64,000 bases of DNA from Stromatinia cepivora (lineage: Eukaryota; Ascomycota; Leotiomycetes; Helotiales; Sclerotiniaceae): contig RCTD01000008.1 in NCBI GenBank assembly GCA_014898415.1, forward strand, positions 1,674,001 to 1,738,000. The letters are read 5' to 3'. Below, in pieces: positions 33,731 through 46,130 of the stretch. Numbering within the stretch: the first letter of the stretch is position 1; every line of letters starts with the position of its first letter. The notes beneath the pieces were generated by a model, which saw nothing but the letters and a program-made list of their open reading frames with translations, was not told the DNA's origin and made no database searches. The translations under genes were made by a program, and so were the position numbers.

Positions 33731-34990
33731 TTCCCATTCTAAATCGCTAATTATATTAATAGGCGAAGGTAATTCGAATATCTGATTAGAAAAAGGATCG
33801 TTATATGCCTTGTATAATCAATCTGAAAAGAAAACAGGATGAATTTTCATCATAATCAAAAATTCGAATTTGAAAGAGCTTCCAAATCGATTAATGATCT
33901 TGAATCTTCTTTGAATTGGGAAGTCCAATTTCTTGAATGGTTTTTGAATAGGATAATTCTTCATATTGAGTTATATATAATCTCCGATATCGAAATCGAC
34001 CTTATATTAATGAACATTTATGGATTTCGATATTTTAGTTTAAGTATACAATAGACCTTCTTTTGTTTGCACAAAAACTAATCTATTATATTCTATATAT
34101 ATATAAATATTATGTATATTTATATCGTTTATTGGTTTATTAGCATTTTTCTTCTATTCCCATACACATTTTGGTATATGCTTGTATAGGGTTTCGTAGG
34201 ATGTAAGCCCTCTTAAGGAATTATATGGAAAAGTAAATTGCGTGTAATTCATTATAGGTAGGAATTCTAATTAATCGTTTTAATAATAATTAATAAACGA
34301 TCTTAATTGTTGTTGAAGGTATTGATTATAGATCTGAATTTGATTATCGGTTTAAAGATGATAAACAATGAATAGTTTGAAATCGGTTTCTAAGATTTGA
34401 TTGAATTCCTTTTAAAACTGTGATATAAATTGAAGACCGCGATCTGATATTATAATATTAAGGGGACTATAATATCGATATACATAGTAAAAATATAATT
34501 GTACTTGAATTCGAATATTGATTGATTTGTAACAAGGTATAGAGATAATTTGTTTCATTAATCAATCAATAATGATTAAAACATTATTATATCTATATTT
34601 ATCCTTATTAAAGTTACAATAATCCATAATGACATATTGCCATACTCGATTAGGAATCGGAAATGGATATAATAAACCAGAGATACAATTGTATAAAATA
34701 GAACTGCATTTATAAATATGACAATTGTATATATATCTGGTTACAATATCGTGCATTTTAAACTAATAGTATTATTGAAATAATAAAAAGTAGATTTTGC
34801 TTGTATCAGGATAAACAATGGAAATGGAATTATAGGCTTTACGAATCAGATAAGTTCGAAGGTTATCGATATCAGGCATTATTAGGCGATTATTGTAAAG
34901 CAAAAGATCATTTTGAAGTGATATATATTTATAATCTTGAATAACTTGTATTCTGAATACTAACAAATTATCTATAGTTTTATTTACTTC
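33731..34990 (-). pseudogene. gypsy integrase remnant
   Basis: Recognisable blocks are LLYNNRLIMPDIDNLRTYLIRKAYN (34772-34966) before the zinc module, then MHDIVTRYIYNCHIYKC (34562-34756) from the HHCC module, then SGLLYPFPIPNRVWQYVIMDY with the first catalytic Asp. The rest to 33731 is heavily broken. Confidence 0.75.
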
Positions 34991-35059
34991 GATAATATAA
35001 TTAATTAGATCGAATCAAAGAACGATTTCATTCAAATCGATATTAGTAATTGCTATTTC

Positions 35060-35560
35060 GTCTGGATGATACTTTCGTAAAGCTTTTCTTATGATTTCGA
35101 TATCAACTTGATTATCTTTAATAAACTACTGAAGGCGATTCTTCTTTTTAGTATAATTCTGAAAATCCAACTTGTTAATCTGATAGGTTAAAGTATCGGC
35201 GAGAAAGTTATTTTTTCCAGAGCGATATATAATAATGAAGTTATAATCGGTTAGAACTTCTACCCAACAAGTTTATCGGGTATTAAGAATCTTAGTAATC
35301 ATAAAATATTTAAAAGCTTTATAATCGGTATAAACCTTGATTTTATATAGTAAACCAACAAATTCCGTTTTCCAATAATTGAGAGATCGAATGATTGATA
35401 ATATTTCCTTATTATGAATTTTATAGTTCAATTCAATAACAATTATAGTCTTGAAGAAATAAACTACAGGAAATTAATCTTCGTTATACTATTATGATAA
35501 TATATTAGCAATTATCCTATCGAATATATCTGTTTCGAGTATATAGGGGAATCGATGATT
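35060..35560 (-). pseudogene. gypsy RNase H remnant
   Basis: On the minus strand the segment reads VYTDYKAFKYFMITKILNTR, then VEVLTDYNFIIIYRSGKNNFLADTLT. These match the Ty3 RNase H motifs YTDHKAL and YRPGKxNxLADALTR. Stops interrupt the frame. Confidence 0.75.
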
Positions 35561-35599
35561 ATAGTATTGCAAAAACGGAACAGAGATAAGCTTTTTCTT

Positions 35600-36493
35600 C
35601 AAGATATTGAATATATTTTGGTATACTTCGTCGAATACAAATTTAATATTTGCTTTAATAAGTTTATTGAGAGGTTTTGCTATTATACTATAATTCTTAA
35701 TAAATTATCAATAAAAATTGCAAAAATCGAGGAATAATTGAATCCCTTTTATTATTATCAGAAAGGTCCAATTTTCAATTACTTCAATCTTTTCAGGGTT
35801 TATTTTTATTTCTTTAGTAGAGATAATAAAGCTCAAATACTTGATATATATAATATTGAATTCGTATTTCTTGAGATCCGTTTGTAGACCAACAACTTTT
35901 AATTATTCAAGAATTAGTTTAATATAAGTTTGATACTCTTTTTTGTTCTCAGAATAGATTAAAATATTATCGAGATATGCTGTATAGAAAATATCTAAAT
36001 AATTGAATAGAACATTATTTATATAACGCTGATAGATTACGGGATTATTTATTAATCCGAATAATACAACCTTATATTTATATAATCTATATCAGATTCA
36101 GAAGGTAGTATACTCTTTCGAAGCAGGATCTATTTTTATATAATAGAAAGTTTGACGAATATCGAGTTTGGTAAAAACCTTAACACTAGAAAACCGAAAA
36201 AGTGTTTTATCGATCAAAGGAAGGGGATATCGATTTTTATGCATTAAGGAATTCAATAATCTAAAGTCTATATAGAATTTCAAACTATTATTGAGTTTCT
36301 TAACAAATAGAATGGGTATAATATAAAAAACTTGATTAGATTCAATAAAACCTTTACTGAAATTATTTATAATATATTTTTTGATGATTTCCAATTGTTC
36401 CAAGGATATCTTGTAAAGTAGATTATAATGCAAAACTTGTTCTCCTTTGCTTTTTAATATAATTTTATAATTATAAAATCGATTAGAAAACAA
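35600..36493 (-). pseudogene. gypsy reverse transcriptase remnant
   Basis: The first third (36098-36493) is an uninterrupted 131-codon piece with LEIIKKYIINNFSKGFIESN, FVKKLNNSLKFYIDFRLLNS, NRYPLPLIDKTLFRF and KVFTKLDIRQTFYYIKI, the canonical Ty3 RT blocks 1-3. The YxDD block region further left is broken by stops. Confidence 0.88.
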
Positions 36494-37162
36494 AATATTT
36501 GATTTATATTTAGAAAAGATTTAATAATATTGTCGATATTCAAATAATATTTCAAATTCTAAATCGATTTTAATCAATACTCGATCAAGTTTCTTTCGAA
36601 CTTTTGTATTCTTGAATTCGATTAAGGCAATTAATACTCTCTCTTTTGTATATTATTCGTTTTATTGGAAATCTATTGTATTATCGAGTTCTTTTAAAGT
36701 AATGATAAAGAATTCAATTTGTTTATTTTTTTTGTATTCTAATTGGAATTTATCGGATTTGAATATATATAGATCGAGGATTTTAAACGATATATAAAGA
36801 AGGCATTTGTAGATTTGTAATAGTAATATAATTGATTGGAAAGAAAATAGATTGAATTTGAAAGGAATCAAGACTTCTTCTTTTTCAATAAGAATCTGTA
36901 TTGCATTCATATTTGAAGGTTCTTATTGTATATTATCAATTACAATTGATCTATTCAATTGTAAATCTCTTCGATTTCAATATTCTTTGAATTGATCATT
37001 TTGTCGATCAGTATCTTGTTAAATTAATTGATTGATCTTCTATTTGCAAAAGGATGATTAAATAATAAAAAGATTATTTGAATAAAAGATAATACAGAGT
37101 TTCTCTTTAAACTATTCGAAATATCGATTGAAGTAATCAAGTTTTGCTTGAGTTTCTGATAA

Positions 37163-37564
37163 TCAAAATCTACTTAAAATAACATTATAATTCCTTAATT
37201 CAATAATAAAAAAAGGGACAAAAGATTGTTCACAATTATCAACCATTAAATTAAGAAATATGAAATAAGTAATGGTATAACCTTGTATACTATTATACTC
37301 TTTAATTTCAATTGAAACTTCAAGTAATATAATTCTTGATTTAAATATAGAAAATAAATAAATAAAGAGTATAGTATTAATAAAAGCAAATTCATTTGTT
37401 TCAAAATCAATAAATACTCTTGATCGATAAATATAACTATTTTTCGAAAGATTACAAAGAAAGATAAATGTTTTTCTTTCTATAAATTTGATTAAATCAA
37501 AAAATCTTATATCCCGTATAACATTTAGAATAAAAACAAAATCTAAATGTTTGATTTTAAACAT
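37163..37564 (-). pseudogene. gypsy retropepsin remnant
   Basis: A 133-codon frame ends with IIELRNYNVILSRF, corresponding to the ...NYPVILGRPWL end of Ty3 proteases. The expected catalytic DSGA is altered to DFETNEFAF, consistent with G-to-A decay. Confidence 0.65.
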
Positions 37565-39200
37565 TTTTCTTTTTCTAAATAAGCATTTTGTATAATTTCA
37601 ATTGTAACTTCTAAATTGAAGTTTTCTTCAATATCCCGATATTCTTCGAATTCTTCTATTTCTTTTTGTACTATCTCGATTTCATTAAGGTTATCGATAC
37701 AAAGTATCGATGTATATACTACTCTAAGAAAGGGAGAGGGCAATGAACATTTGAAGTTCGAATAATTATTGGATGCAATGGGATCAGTGTATTTGGGAGG
37801 GGTATTCCGGAATGAAAATGGTTTCGGGAATATAAAGGTTCCAAAATTGAAGTTATTAGAGCTCCGAAAGGGTTGCAAGGAATTCGTAATAATTATTGGT
37901 TTGCAAATAGCTATAAAAATTTCTCAATCAATATAATATTGATTTCGTTTTTGTAATGAAACTTCATTTTGATTTATTCTAATAAATATATTCGTAAATT
38001 CTTTTATAATTTTATAATCCTTAATAAATATTATTATTACTCATAAAAGAAAATCGGAAATCTTCTATTTGAGATTCCTAAATAAAACCTTATCATTGAT
38101 AATCTCTGTTTGGGTAATAAGTAATCTGAATTTCCTATATCATTTTAGGAAATTGTTATATCGAATTATATTAAGTATGATCTATATTTTATATTGAGAA
38201 TGAATATCATCGATTTCGGCCGGATTCCGATAAATCGTTGTAAACTGTTTGATTAATTCGAATACCGTAAGTCGGGGTATTTGTATGTAAAGAGTATAAT
38301 AATATACTTGTACTTCCGATTTGGTTTGGTCGATTATATATGTATAGTGTTGTATTTCATTTTTAAATGATATAGTATATAGTTTGAGTTATTTTATAAT
38401 TAATAATTATTACAAATTAATTTTAGATTTAATATTATTGCTAAATTTAATAATAAGATTTGTAAATTTTAGTGCATATATATCTTGCTGCGAATTATAA
38501 TTAACGCAGGAATACGATCTTGACCGGTTAGATCGGCTTCTTGAATGAAGGGATTCCTGATTATTAGATAGGTTATTATTTTCTGAAAGGGAAGAAGAAT
38601 CCTTAGAGGGTTTTAGATGATCAGATTGTCTGATCGAAGTTTTCTTTCTTTAACTTTGGGATCTTCGGGTTTGTTTAGATGAAGATTCTTGAATTTCGAT
38701 TAAAGGAATAAAGGGAATCCTAGGTATTGTTGTTGATCTGGATATCTATATAAATATCATTTGAAGTTCAGAAAGAGATTGTATTATTGTAGAACTTGTC
38801 GTTATTATAACTTTCAATTATCGATTCTTCTCTTTCAAATTTATAATTATTGTATAAAGATTTTGTAATTGTAATAATAATTCGAAAGAAACAATTGAAC
38901 TATTAGAAACATCGATTTCATATATTAGAATCTTTTCTTTACTAATTTTCTTTCTTCCAATAATAATATTATTCAATCCTGTATTTATATTTTCTTCGAA
39001 GGGTTGTTAAAATAATTAAGGAGAAGAAAAGGGTTCCTCAGAATATGTTTTCGAAGATTCAGAATATACAAAAGGAGGAATTCGTTATATTATAAAAATA
39101 ATAATACATTTCTAAAAATATTTATATCTTCATCGATTAGATCAGAATAAATCTTCTTTTTTTGGATGTAATATTTGTAAAAGTTCATTTAAGAAGGTAT
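37543..39200 (-). pseudogene. gypsy gag remnant
   Basis: The 3' end of gag and the gag-pol linker remain as a 111-codon frame (37543-37878, with an acidic stretch EIVQKEIEEFEEYRDIEE). The rest is too degraded to read but aligns with 49200-50880 of copy 2. Confidence 0.5.
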
Positions 39201-39267
39201 TATTAAAATGAGATATTATTTGGAAGGCCATTAAATAGCCGGACACTTATAAATAAATTGTAGATAA

Positions 39268-39549
39268 TATGATATACAAGAACTGTAATAAAGCTAAATA
39301 AATAGGGTCAATTATATTCTTTAGAATCTACAACTGAAGAATTATAGTTCATAAGGAGTGATTAGATATATATACACAAATATCCATTTGTGGGCTGCAG
39401 GGTTGTATATAAGCGTTATTAGGGTTACCATTTTACCATACTAAATCGTATGATTCGTAACGTATATATACAGATGATCAGCTCATAAATTGATATGGGA
39501 GATAAGAGGTATCACGTGGTTAGCCTCCTGTGGTTCACGATTCGTGACA
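39268..39549 (-). repeat. gypsy LTR, copy C (shared)
   Basis: 282 bp, right end TTCGTGACA intact, left end decayed to TATGATATAC. It follows copy 1's gag end and precedes copy 2's chromodomain end, so it is the 5' LTR of copy 1 and the 3' LTR of copy 2 at once. Confidence 0.85.
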
Positions 39550-40649
39550 GTATAGATTTATAATCTTTTTGTAATTGTATATATATATATTATTATAAAA
39601 TCATAATATCTAATTTGTTAAATTAAAGAATATTTTTCTTTTCTTTGGTTTTATAGATGAATTATTATTTATATAATTATAATTATCTTTTTTGTTTTTA
39701 TAAAGTTTTATTTAATTAAATAATCGATTAAAAGGATCAAGCAATATTGGATTAGTTAAATGAAATTTATATAAAAGATACAATGATATTTTAAGATCGG
39801 AAATAGGATATCAAATAAGATTGATATTGCTATTAAGTTATAAGATTTTATATAATAGAGTTTTTTATATTTTCTTTATTATTAGGATCTTCTTTATTTT
39901 CTATTCCAAATCATTAATTATATTAATAGGCAGAATAATTCGAGTATTTAACCAAAAAGAGGATTGTTATATACTTTATATAATCGATTTGAAAAGAAAA
40001 TAGAATGAATTTTCATTGTAATCAGAAGTTCGAATTTGAAAGAACTCCTAGATCGATTAATGACTTGAATTTTTCTTGAATTGAGAAATTCAGCTTTTTG
40101 GATGATCTTTGAATAAAGTAATTCTTTATATTGAATTATATATAATCTCCGATATCGAAATTGATTTTATATTGATAAACATTTATAGATTTCGATATTT
40201 TGATTTGAGTATATAATAAATCTTTTTTTGTTTATATAAAAGTTAATCTATTATATTCTATATATATATATATAGATATTATATATATATATTATTTATT
40301 AGTTTACTAATATTTTTCTTTTATTCCTATATATATTTCGATATATATTTATATAAGGTTTTGTAGAATATAAGCTTTTCTAGAGAGTTATATAGAAAAA
40401 TAAATTGTATATAATTTATTATAGATAAGAATTCTAATCAATCATTTTAATAATAATTAATAAACGATTTTAATCATTATTGAAAATACTGATTATAGAT
40501 CTCGATTTAATTATCAATTTAAGAATAATAAACAATAGATAGTTTAAGATTGGTTTTTAGAATTTGATTGAATTCCTTTTAGAATTGTAATATAAATTGA
40601 GGATTGTGATTTGATATTATAATATTAAAGGGATTATAATATCGATATA

Positions 40650-40815
40650 TGTTGGAAATGAGGCCATCATAGGATTAGAATTGAGGTCACAAGACCACAA
40701 TAATGTACAGACCATATTTGGGGATAATCTCAATTCTACTTTTATTAGAATTATAAATCCTTAATTCAACCTACATAATCAACAATACTATTATTTCCTG
40801 TACCAAAAGTTAATA
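40650..40815 (+). repeat. copia 5' LTR
   Basis: 166 bp, same length as the 3' LTR. By hand alignment the two differ at about 27 positions, all transitions, with no transversion or gap. The primer-binding region follows (GGTTATAAAATCC). Confidence 0.92.
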
Positions 40816-41411
40816 GGTTATAAAATCCAATTATACAATAGTAACTAAAAAGCAAAACAAATCGAGAAAGGATTAGTATAACTAATAGAAATGGAACAAA
40901 ATGAAAATCAGAGTTTTTATATAATATTATCAAAGCAAAATTGAAATACAATAATATAGTTTATAACTTATAACATCATAAACCAGAACGGAAAACAATC
41001 TATACAATACCGATACAGAATTATAATAAAGGCAAAAAGCAAATTCGCATAACTACAAGAAAATATATTACAATACGATCTTACAAATTCTTTTATTATT
41101 TTATTTTTATATTTCTTTATTATTTTGAATTTATTTGCTGTACACTTTTTTTTAAGATTGTCTTAAAAATCTGAAGACTATCTTCGATATTCATCAAACA
41201 ACAAAAAACCTTTACAATATCAGAATCAAACAATCCTTCGAAACTCGATCAAAATAATTATAAACAATAATTCAAATAAATGAAAATATAATTAAAAAGG
41301 AAAAGATAGTTTTATATAATTGATTAAATATTAAACGAATATGTATAGATTGCAGGACCTAATATAGCATCTGTCTACAAGATCAATGATCATGTATATT
41401 ACAATATCGAG

Positions 41412-41831
41412 TTGAAATCGGAATATTTAAAGAACAAAGCGAATACGTTATCGTATATTTGTACAATACTTAATGATAACGATGAAGTCTTTATCAACGA
41501 ATATTTAACAATATATATATTCTGGAGATATTTTAAATCAAAATATACCAAAGTTAATACAATCATAATCAATATATATATAACAATGATCCAGAACTTC
41601 AAATTCCAATCCAATATCTATCCCGATATAATTATTATCGAAGTTTGGAATAAACTAAAAGAGTATAAAAGAAAATTAGAAACTATAAATGAAAGCTATC
41701 GATCAATATATCAAAATATTATTTTGTTCTTGGTTTTAATATATAATCTTTTAATCGATTATCAAGAAGTAATGGATATATTGGATATCCAAATTAATCT
41801 TAATATCGATGATAAGATTAAGTATTTATAG
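41412..41831 (+). pseudogene. copia gag remnant
   Basis: A 139-codon open piece with the UBN2/copia gag pattern: alternating Ile/Leu helices, IIIIEVWNKLKEYKRKLE and FLVLIYNLLIDYQEVMDILD. In intact elements this forms the capsid. The start and end are broken, so only the central capsid part is visible. Confidence 0.7.
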
Positions 41832-42639
41832 ATTAAGGAATTTTATTTTAAGAATAGATTAGAATTAATATAAATTGTAAAAAAATCTAGATACATTTTT
41901 CGACGCCAAGAATTAGATTTCGAGATCCCAAACAATATTTGTGATCTATATCAAAGGGAAGATTATTATATATGAGATTGCTTATATTTAGTGTGAGCTA
42001 GCAAACTCTTTTATAGTTATTTTTGTTATCAAAAGAGAAGGGGATTATTGAATCCGAAAAGGGTTTATTTCAATAAGAAAAATCAAGTACATTTTGTTAA
42101 TAATATTTCTGAATCAGATTTCGATATTGAGGATATAATAAAGGAAGATTACAATTTAACAAAGGAAATCATTAATAAGGTTTCCTTTAGCAAATAATAT
42201 ATTGATATAGATACTTCTTTATATATATTTGATCAATCTTTATTATTCAAATTAATAGAATTTATTATTAAATGAAGAATAAAGGTTAATAGAGGAGTAA
42301 TATATTATTGTTATTAGGGTTTAATGGATATAATATATGAAGATGATTCTAAGATGTTATTTTCAAATATATTATATATACCAAAACTAAAAGTAAATTT
42401 ACTATTAGAAAAAAGGATCTGTGAAACAAAATTGTAAGAGGAATTCAATTTTCATTATATATATTTCAAAAAGGACAATAAGAAAGTTATCTATATTAGA
42501 ATACAAGATGGAATATATATGATTTTATATATAATTAAAGGATATAAGGATACAGCTTTCTATTCTAATATATACCAAAATGATTAGGAAAAAAGCTTTT
42601 CTTCAAAAATAATTGATGGTATTAAAAATATCGATAACA

Positions 42640-43720
42640 AATTGATATTCAAAGAGAAAAAGAGATATCTATTATAATATCAAAGATTCAATCATCTAGA
42701 TCCAGATAAGATCAAGAATTTATACAAAATATCTAATATAATCAAATCGATAAAGATCCCAATTGAATTAAATATCTACAAAGTATATATACTTATCAAA
42801 ATAATCAATTGTATTCCGAAGCAATTGAATCTATACAAATCAAAGAGATTCGAATTTATATATTTCGATATTACAGGATTATTCCCAAAATCGATTCAAG
42901 GAAATTGTTATTTCATATTGATTATTGATAATTGTATAAGAATAAATTGAATTATATTATTTAAACAAAAAAACGATACAATTCAAACATTGAAAATTTA
43001 GAAAAAGGAGATGGAATTAATTATTAGAGAAAAGATCATTGCAGTTAGAACTAATAATACACCGGAACTCCTATAAGTTATTTATAAATGATTATCGGGT
43101 ATATAATCCGAAGTTATAATAATTATCTTTTCATATTAAAACAAATCTACAAAACGAAATATAAAGACTGCAAAAGTAGATATAAAAGTAATATTAAAAG
43201 AAACTGGATTATTATTAAAATTTTGAAACAAAATTATAAAATATGATATTTATATCAGGAATTGTATTAGTATTGGTTCTAATATAAACGGAATAAATCG
43301 ATCCTTTATAAAAACTTTTACAGGTATAATATTAGATATAAAAATATATAAAATTTGGGGGAACAAATATTACATTTATATTAATCTCAAGATTATTCCG
43401 AAAGGACAAAAATATGATAAATTGCGGGATACTTCGAGAATCGGTGTATTCCTAGAGTATTCAAAAGTTACGAACAAATATATCAAAGTGTATTCTCTAA
43501 AATTAGATTATATATTTCGATTAAGTAAAGTAATTATAGATAAATCTTATCGAAAAGGAAATTTGGATCTTAAATTAAGAAATTATAAATCAAATCTATA
43601 AAGAATAAAGAATGTAAAACTAAATCGAAAACCTTATAATAAACCAATAACAAACAAAATACTTTCTCCATTTTCAACACTAAATGCAATATCTGTATCA
43701 CCTTTATTCTAAGTATTCTC
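42640..43720 (+). pseudogene. copia integrase remnant
   Basis: The pre-integrase zinc region (QRFNHLDPDKIKNLYK) is followed by FEFIYFDITGLFPKSIQGN, which holds the first catalytic Asp, and later LKIIPKGQKYDKLRDTSRIGVFLEY and FRLSKVIIDKSY, typical of the copia integrase C-terminal zone. Many stops. Confidence 0.78.
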
Positions 43721-44469
43721 TCCAATAGATATTATACCAAGTTCAATGATTGTATTAAATACCCCAATTATCGAATTGAAATCAGGTAAATTAGATACAT
43801 TAATATTAATATACAATGAAAATGAAGATAGCAATATCCAGAAAACAAATCAAGAATCTTTTTCCAAGAATATTTCAAATATCGAATTCATTATTTCAAA
43901 AAATCCAACCCAAAAATCAACTTCTATAAACCCTGAATTTATACTGGGAGCAAAATTTAAGATTATCTTAAATTTTGTTGATAAGTTTATTTCAACAAAA
44001 TCAAAAAGCGAAATAAATCTACAATCATTTAAAACCAAACAAAAAAATGAAATGGATCTTGAAAACAAATCTTCAAAGTATCTAATACAAAAATAAAAAA
44101 AAGATATAAAACAAAATCTTAAAGAAGAATAAGAAAGCAAGATTATAAGGATATTGATTATAATATCTATACAGATCAAAACTCAAGAAAATATAGAATA
44201 TATTATAATTACAATTCCAATTATTTACAAGATGGATCTTTATATCAAAGACAAGATCATTTTAGATTTCATGATTTCATTGATAAATATAAATAATACA
44301 AAAAATGTAGCATATCCAACCGAAAAAGTTCTGGGAATCAAAATACTAAGAACTTATAAAAAAATAATATCGAATCGAAAATACTCTGAAAAATGAAAGA
44401 AAACCATCCAAAAGGAAATCATATCTTTGGTTCAAAATAGTACTTAGAAAGAATATATACTCCTTAAAG

Positions 44470-45300
44470 GAAATAATCTAATTTCGATGAAATAGATATT
44501 TACAATTAAAATCAAAAATAACAAAATAGAATGATTCAAAACAAGATTAGTAATTCGAGGATTCAATCAAATACTAGAAAAGGATTACAACAAAATATTT
44601 ATATTAACAATGAAGCTAGATATATTTAAACTATTTCTAACTATTATCACAAAGGAAAATTTGGAATATTCACATTTCGATATCAAAAACACTTTTACCG
44701 AATCGTATTTGAAGGAAGAGATCTATCTCGAACTATTTTAAGGTATCAAAATCAAAAAAGGATATATACTACAAACTTTATAAAGTTTATATAGATTGAA
44801 GTAAACTGAAAAAAACTGAAGTTTATTATTGAAGAAAAAGCTTTTAGGTATAGGTTTTGTACAAAATTTAGCGGATTCATATCTATATACATCCAAAGAT
44901 TATAATATAATATTACTGGTATATATCGACGATATTGTTATTATATTATATATATCATTACAAATTATTTAATTCGATGAAAAGTTATCAATCCGTTTTA
45001 ATATTAAGAATCTAAAAAAGATTAGTAAGATCCTAGATATTAGAATTATTTGTAATAGAAAAGCGTATATATTAATTATAGATCAAGAAGAATATTTCGA
45101 TATTATATTAATCAAATATAATATTATATATAAACAATATCAAATCAAAAAATTATCAATAATAGATTATATCCATTTTTAATTAGCAATTGATAATAAT
45201 GAATTAATAGATATAAACGAATATCAATAATGAATAGAAAATGTAATTTATCTAATAGTATATATTCGATTAGATATAGTGTTTTTAATTGAAAGACTTT
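44470..45300 (+). pseudogene. copia reverse transcriptase remnant
   Basis: Reads TRLVIRGFNQILEKDYN, TESYLKEEIYLELF, YRLKQT and the catalytic box LLVYIDDIVII, matching RVT_2 (KARLVARGFxQ, YVDDIVI). Stops interrupt it between blocks. Confidence 0.85.
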
Positions 45301-45469
45301 TATAATTTATAACAAAACCAATAAAACATTATATTATAGCTTTGAAGAATCTGATACAATATCTATAATCAATAATCAAACAAAAGTTATGGTTCAGGTC
45401 AAAGGGAGTATAATCTGACATCTGTAAAGAATACAATATATTTGATAATATAATAAAGGTATATATAAA

Positions 45470-45932
45470 TGCAAATTGGGCTAATAATAAATATAACCAG
45501 AAAAATATTTCAAGGGGAATTGTGATATTCTATGGAGGCTTTATATTATAGACTAACAAGAAACAAATATTTGTGACTATCTTTAATACGAAATCAGAAT
45601 ATATTATAATAGCAATGTTCATCAAATAAGGGAGATGGGTTGTACAAATGCTTAAAAACCTATTCAGATCAAATTATATTGGAAAGAATGGAGATATGGT
45701 TTAAATGTTTGATGATAATCAAGGTACTTTAACTTTAACTAAGAATCTACATTTATATAAACGATTCAAATATATAAATATCAGTTATTATTTTATTAGG
45801 GATTTAATAAAAAAGAAGAAAATCACTATTAGTTATATTAATATATACAATATGGTTGCCAATGGAATGATAAAATTTTGTACAAAAATTGTTTTCAAAA
45901 GGTTCAAGAAAATATTAGGATTAATAGTCTAA
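45470..45932 (+). pseudogene. copia RNase H remnant
   Basis: The last 75 codons (45705-45932) are open and read DNQGTLTLTKNLHLYKRFKY, YYFIRDLIKKKKITISYI and MVANGMIKFCTKIVFKRFK. These match the end of copia RNase H (DNQGALALAKNPxxHxRSKHI...). Upstream ANWANN and NTKSEYIIIAM (ancestral SSTEAEYIA) are visible between stops. Confidence 0.88.
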
Positions 45933-45964
45933 AAGGATCGAATAGGATATCCTCAATAGAGAAG

Positions 45965-46130
45965 TGTTGGAAATAAGATCATTATAGAATTAGAATTGAG
46001 ATCACAAGATTATAATAATATACAAATTATATTTGGGGATAACTTTAATTCTATTCCTACTAGAATTATAGATCCTTAGTTCAACCTATATAGTCAACAA
46101 TACTACTACTTCCTGCACCAAAAGTTAATA
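45965..46130 (+). repeat. copia 3' LTR
   Basis: 166 bp, preceded by a purine-rich tract about 45930-45964 (polypurine tract) and followed by the ATATA target duplication. Confidence 0.92.

Larger units (their letters stand above)
33389..39267 (-). mobile_element. Ty3/gypsy chromodomain retrotransposon, copy 1 internal region
   Basis: Degraded internal region of a chromovirus on the minus strand. In order from the right: gag remnant, retropepsin, RT, RNase H, integrase with an HHCC-type zinc module, and a C-terminal chromodomain. Every long frame is broken by stops, and the base mix is about four fifths A+T. Family order PR-RT-RH-IN-chromodomain is that of Ty3/gypsy (Metaviridae-type) elements, the fungal MAGGY/Tf1 relatives. 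The same sequence recurs in copy 2. Confidence 0.88.
40650..46130 (+). mobile_element. nested Ty1/copia retrotransposon, complete but degraded
   Basis: 5,481 bp with 166-bp LTRs at both ends, starting TGTTGG and ending TTAATA (ancestrally TTAACA). The flanking target duplication is ATATA, and both flanks match uninterrupted gypsy copy 1 at about 34482. Coding remnants run gag, integrase, RT, RNase H on the plus strand: the copia order with integrase before RT. The insertion is in the gypsy integrase, in the opposite orientation. Confidence 0.93.
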
